Below are positions 37,291 to 64,000 of a DNA stretch of 64,000 bases, piece after piece. The DNA comes from Sycon ciliatum (taxonomy: Eukaryota; Porifera; Calcarea; Leucosolenida; Sycettidae), in NCBI RefSeq assembly GCF_964019385.1, contig NC_088643.1, positions 19,728,745 to 19,792,744 of the forward strand, in the 5' to 3' direction. Position 1 is the first letter of the stretch; every line of letters starts with the position of its first letter. The translations under genes and the position numbers were made by a program. The notes beneath the pieces are model-generated. The model saw only the letters and a list, made by a program, of their open reading frames with translations, was not told the DNA's origin and ran no database searches.

Positions 37291-37375
<85 letters not shown>
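37291..37375. repeat. (GA)n microsatellite
   Basis: About 42 GA units in the AP2M1 downstream region. Confidence 0.95.
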
Positions 37376-37378
<3 letters not shown>

Positions 37379-37746
37379 GTACGTACAGACCTGCATCGTT
37401 AAAAGGCCTACCAAATACATGCTCCGCACCAGAAAATCCTCAAATCCCACTGCTCAGAGATAGTAAACAGTGTAATTGGGAGAGCTTTTCGATGTGGCTG
37501 CGTTGGCGTTTGCGTACAAGAAAAGAGATATGATAAAACTATATGATGGAGAATAAAATATGCACAACGTGGGGGTTACGGGGATGGCACAGCCATGTTG
37601 CATGCTAGAAAAAGCAATTGGCAGCTAAACGTTAAAGGAAGGCAAAAAGAGGAATGAAAGAAGGCACACACTATAAACAAAATGTAGAAGCCGTCACTAG
37701 CCAAGGATGACAAACAAAAGAACAAATCCTGACAGCTACCAGTCTC

Positions 37747-42882
<5,136 letters not shown>

Positions 42883-42999
42883 TCACCACCTAAAGAAACG
42901 GCTGAGGAGACGAGAAGTCGGGCTTCCTCCAAGCTCAAGTTCTTCAAAAGTCAACACATTCTGCACCACCAGTACGAAAAAATTCGAGCGAAGGTTGCA

Positions 43000-45430
43000 A
43001 AGAACGATCATCATCACCAGCCGACCGTACTCGAGGATCTACCTTCGGCTTCGCAGCATACATGCTGGGATTTCACACTCACAGTTTGTTGGCTTGCATG
43101 CTGACATGCACTGTTTGGATGCATGTAATGCAGTGAAGCATAGGCAGCGGAGGAGGGCGAGGCCAGGCGCGCTAGCTGCAGGCCGCCGCCGCTAGCGGTA
43201 TGTGAAGTATGTATTACCATGGTAACCAGGAGTGTAAACTACTTATTTTCACACTGGCTTTCACCGTGTTCACTTCACAGTTTCATCACAAATTCGACAC
43301 AAGTACAATGTCATTATTATCATTGATTATGGAGTCTTGATGCTACTACACTGTACCAGCTCTGGGACTGGCCGACATTGTTTTCAAGTCTCTGTCTCTC
43401 TGCCTCTGTCTCTATCTCTCTGCCCTGCCACAGTAGTTGACTCAAACTGATGATAATATTCAGGGTTCTAGCCAAAGGGGGTAGGGGGGCGCAGCGCCCC
43501 CCTAGCCCTGCTCTGTTTGCGCCCCCCCCCCCCCCTGTGAAAAATTGCCGCCCCTACTCTTTTTCCGATTGTAGTGAAGCATCCCATGGGTCGGTCCTCA
43601 TTGCACTTCATCCATTCAATGGGAAAAGTGACATTATACAAATAATTATGATAACCCTCAGGGTTATATAAAAAATTGAAGTCTGCATGTTCGCACGGTA
43701 AAATTTGATAATAATAATAATATGAGCAACCAACTTCAATAACTGGTTTAATAATAATAATAATAATACCGGCACCTGTGTGTTGAGGGTTATACGTCTT
43801 GTCAAGCCCCAAACGGGGTTATGTAAAATGGGGTTATGTACTCTTGGTCTCAGTTGTCAAAAGGTAAAGGTAGCCCATTACTAGCATTAGTATTCGCGCA
43901 TTAGGGACACAGTCTATTCTGACCGTGGAGGCATGCAAGAGGTGCTGGAGACCTACTGTTCCAATACAATGAGCTCGACATGCCGGTGAAGGTGCTGGAG
44001 ACCTACTGTTCCAATGAGCTCGACATGCCGGTGAAGGGGCGGTTCCCGGTGGTTTCCCCCTCTCCCTCATTTCCTTTCGGCCTCCACCAGCCAGGGTAGG
44101 AATACCGACCCGGGGACACTGTCACTACAATCAGTCATGTGCGTGGTAGTGACTGTAGCAAGTCTTCTGCAATAGCCTTGATACTTGCAGTGCGCTACGC
44201 AGATACACGCCAAGGAAAGGCATTGAAGCCATGATCTGCAATGTCAGCACAATGCTACAGACATACTAGTACCAGTTAATACCGGTATTTGTCGTGACTG
44301 CGGCGCTATCGCTCCCACATGCATATGCACATGCAACCGATACAGCGCTGCGCAGCAATGCACACATACATGCGCACGCACACACACACACGCACGCGCG
44401 CACGCACGCACACACACACACACACACATACCGTTGTGCAAACGTTCACACCGAAATGCGACACGCGCACATGAGTCGGAGTCGGTCAAATCACATAACC
44501 ATGCTAACAAGTCACTGCTACGGTTTGATTTAGAAGCAAATATCCAGAGATAAAAAAAGGTAACAAAATGCCACAGGGCAGAATCTGAGCATAGAAGACA
44601 GGTACAAACAAACAGAGTGCCTACAAGCACAGGCGGCCAACACCTAAAAAACAAAGTCGTGCACACATCAAGACGGTGACGTGAGCTGAAAGCGAAAAAT
44701 AGTCCAGTTTGCACATTTCGGTCAACGTGCAGTTTTAAATAACAGAGTCCAAGCAGTATTCATGGTCACCGAGAGCCGGGTGAATGCGAAAATAGAAAGA
44801 AAGTTATCAGAGAGGCAAGGGTCGATCTTGCACGGCAGTGAACACAGATCTACAAGGTCTCAGCTGTCACTGCTAGGTGGAATTTAAAAAAAAATAAAAA
44901 ATAAAAAAAACAGACGGAAGGGAACAATAACAGGGAACAGTCTAGCAGAAGGATAAAACTAACAACACTGCACGATTGTGGTTCTAACGTTACGTGGAGA
45001 GGGGGCATTTAAAACACTATTCATTTGCAACGAGAGTGCAGAATGAATAGAGAATTACTGGGGGGGGGGGGGGTTTAGGGCAACGGGCTATGACAACATC
45101 TCGGCATCTCAACATAAGCACTAAAAAGAAGAAAGACGCACTAAATCTGTACACCTATGCGATGAATAGAGAAAAAGAGCAGCAAGCTGCAAAGCGGATT
45201 ATGTTCACCGAATCGAATCATACAGCCAACAGATACTAAATACATGCCTACGCTTATATACAAAATACCAATGTCTATACACAATGTACAATACTTACAA
45301 ATCAATGTGTGCTCTGCATGGGTGTTCGGACAGTACTACCCGAAGGCAATACATGTACTGGCAGAGTACTCACAGGGGTGCCGCAATCAAACGCGCACAG
45401 CCGAAGAATAGCCAAATAGGATGACGTTTC
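43000..45430. other. Intergenic stretch between PHKA and AP2M1
   Basis: Contains a G/C-run palindrome (GGGGGGCGCAGCGCCCCCC, about 43485), an ATA-rich low-complexity stretch (43705-43770), a 48-bp direct duplication (43940-44035) and a CA tract (44376-44430). The AP2M1 promoter and 5' UTR must lie at its low end; no gene is seen. Confidence 0.5.
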
Positions 45431-45436
45431 ATGAAG

Positions 45437-45550
45437 CGAAATCACATTAGTGGATTTTTGCGAAATCATCACTTCAGTGGATTTTGCGAGTCATCACTTC
45501 CGTGGATTTTGCGAAATCATCACTCCAGTCGATTTTGCGAAATCATCACT

Positions 45551-45564
<14 letters not shown>
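45437..45564. repeat. 26-bp tandem repeat overlapping the PHKA stop
   Basis: On the gene strand units read GCAAAATCCACTGAAGTGAT + GATTTC, about five copies. The first unit begins inside the Cys codon of the C-terminal CKIH and supplies the TGA. Confidence 0.9.
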
Positions 45565-63964
<18,400 letters not shown>

Positions 63965-64000
63965 CTATCAAAGCACAATGGTATGGCAGAGAGATTATAA

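Overview
This is a eukaryotic, almost certainly invertebrate-animal, genomic window. The evidence is spliced genes with GT-AG introns, animal-type genes (AP-2 mu, phosphorylase kinase alpha, SMG9), very abundant CA/GA microsatellites, and a dense load of BEL/Pao, LINE, Polinton-like, hAT, TTAA-flanked, TA-flanked and SINE elements. A marine invertebrate such as a sponge would fit, but the sequence alone does not settle the phylum.

All four convincing genes lie on the minus strand, so transcription runs from high to low coordinates. (1) 63964-45551: the 3' 17 exons (847 codons plus stop) of a phosphorylase b kinase alpha-type regulatory subunit, whose 5' end lies beyond the window. (2) 42849-37747: a complete 11-exon AP-2 clathrin adaptor mu subunit (443 aa). 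(3) 35976-34477: SMG9, a nonsense-mediated decay factor, in one uninterrupted 499-codon exon. (4) 25482-1603: an unrecognised gene of about 20 very short exons. It encodes a proline/alanine/lysine-rich, acidic-patch-containing protein of about 535 residues that may end in a membrane helix. I derived the exon joins by hand from splice sites. Reading phase agrees at every junction in genes 1, 2 and 4, which is the main support for gene 4.

Most of the rest is intronic or intergenic repeat. 1-25 kb: the introns of gene 4 hold a 950-bp perfect CA tract, a 16-copy 20-bp minisatellite, a degenerate BEL/Pao element carrying a TTAA-flanked insertion, 80-bp and 19-bp arrays, a broken Polinton-like integrase and several TA-flanked palindromic MITEs. 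25-34 kb: no clear gene, but a cluster of palindromic repeats with CAAGAGT...CCCCC ends and two weak coding candidates. 43-45.5 kb: G/C runs and microsatellites. 45.5-64 kb: the introns of gene 1 hold a 1.8-kb TTAA-flanked element, a truncated LINE reverse transcriptase with C2H2 fingers, a hAT-like relic and a tRNA-derived SINE family.

The genes have no obvious joint pathway: clathrin endocytosis, glycogenolysis control and mRNA surveillance are general housekeeping. The most novel item is gene 4, a micro-exon, polyampholytic proline-rich protein.
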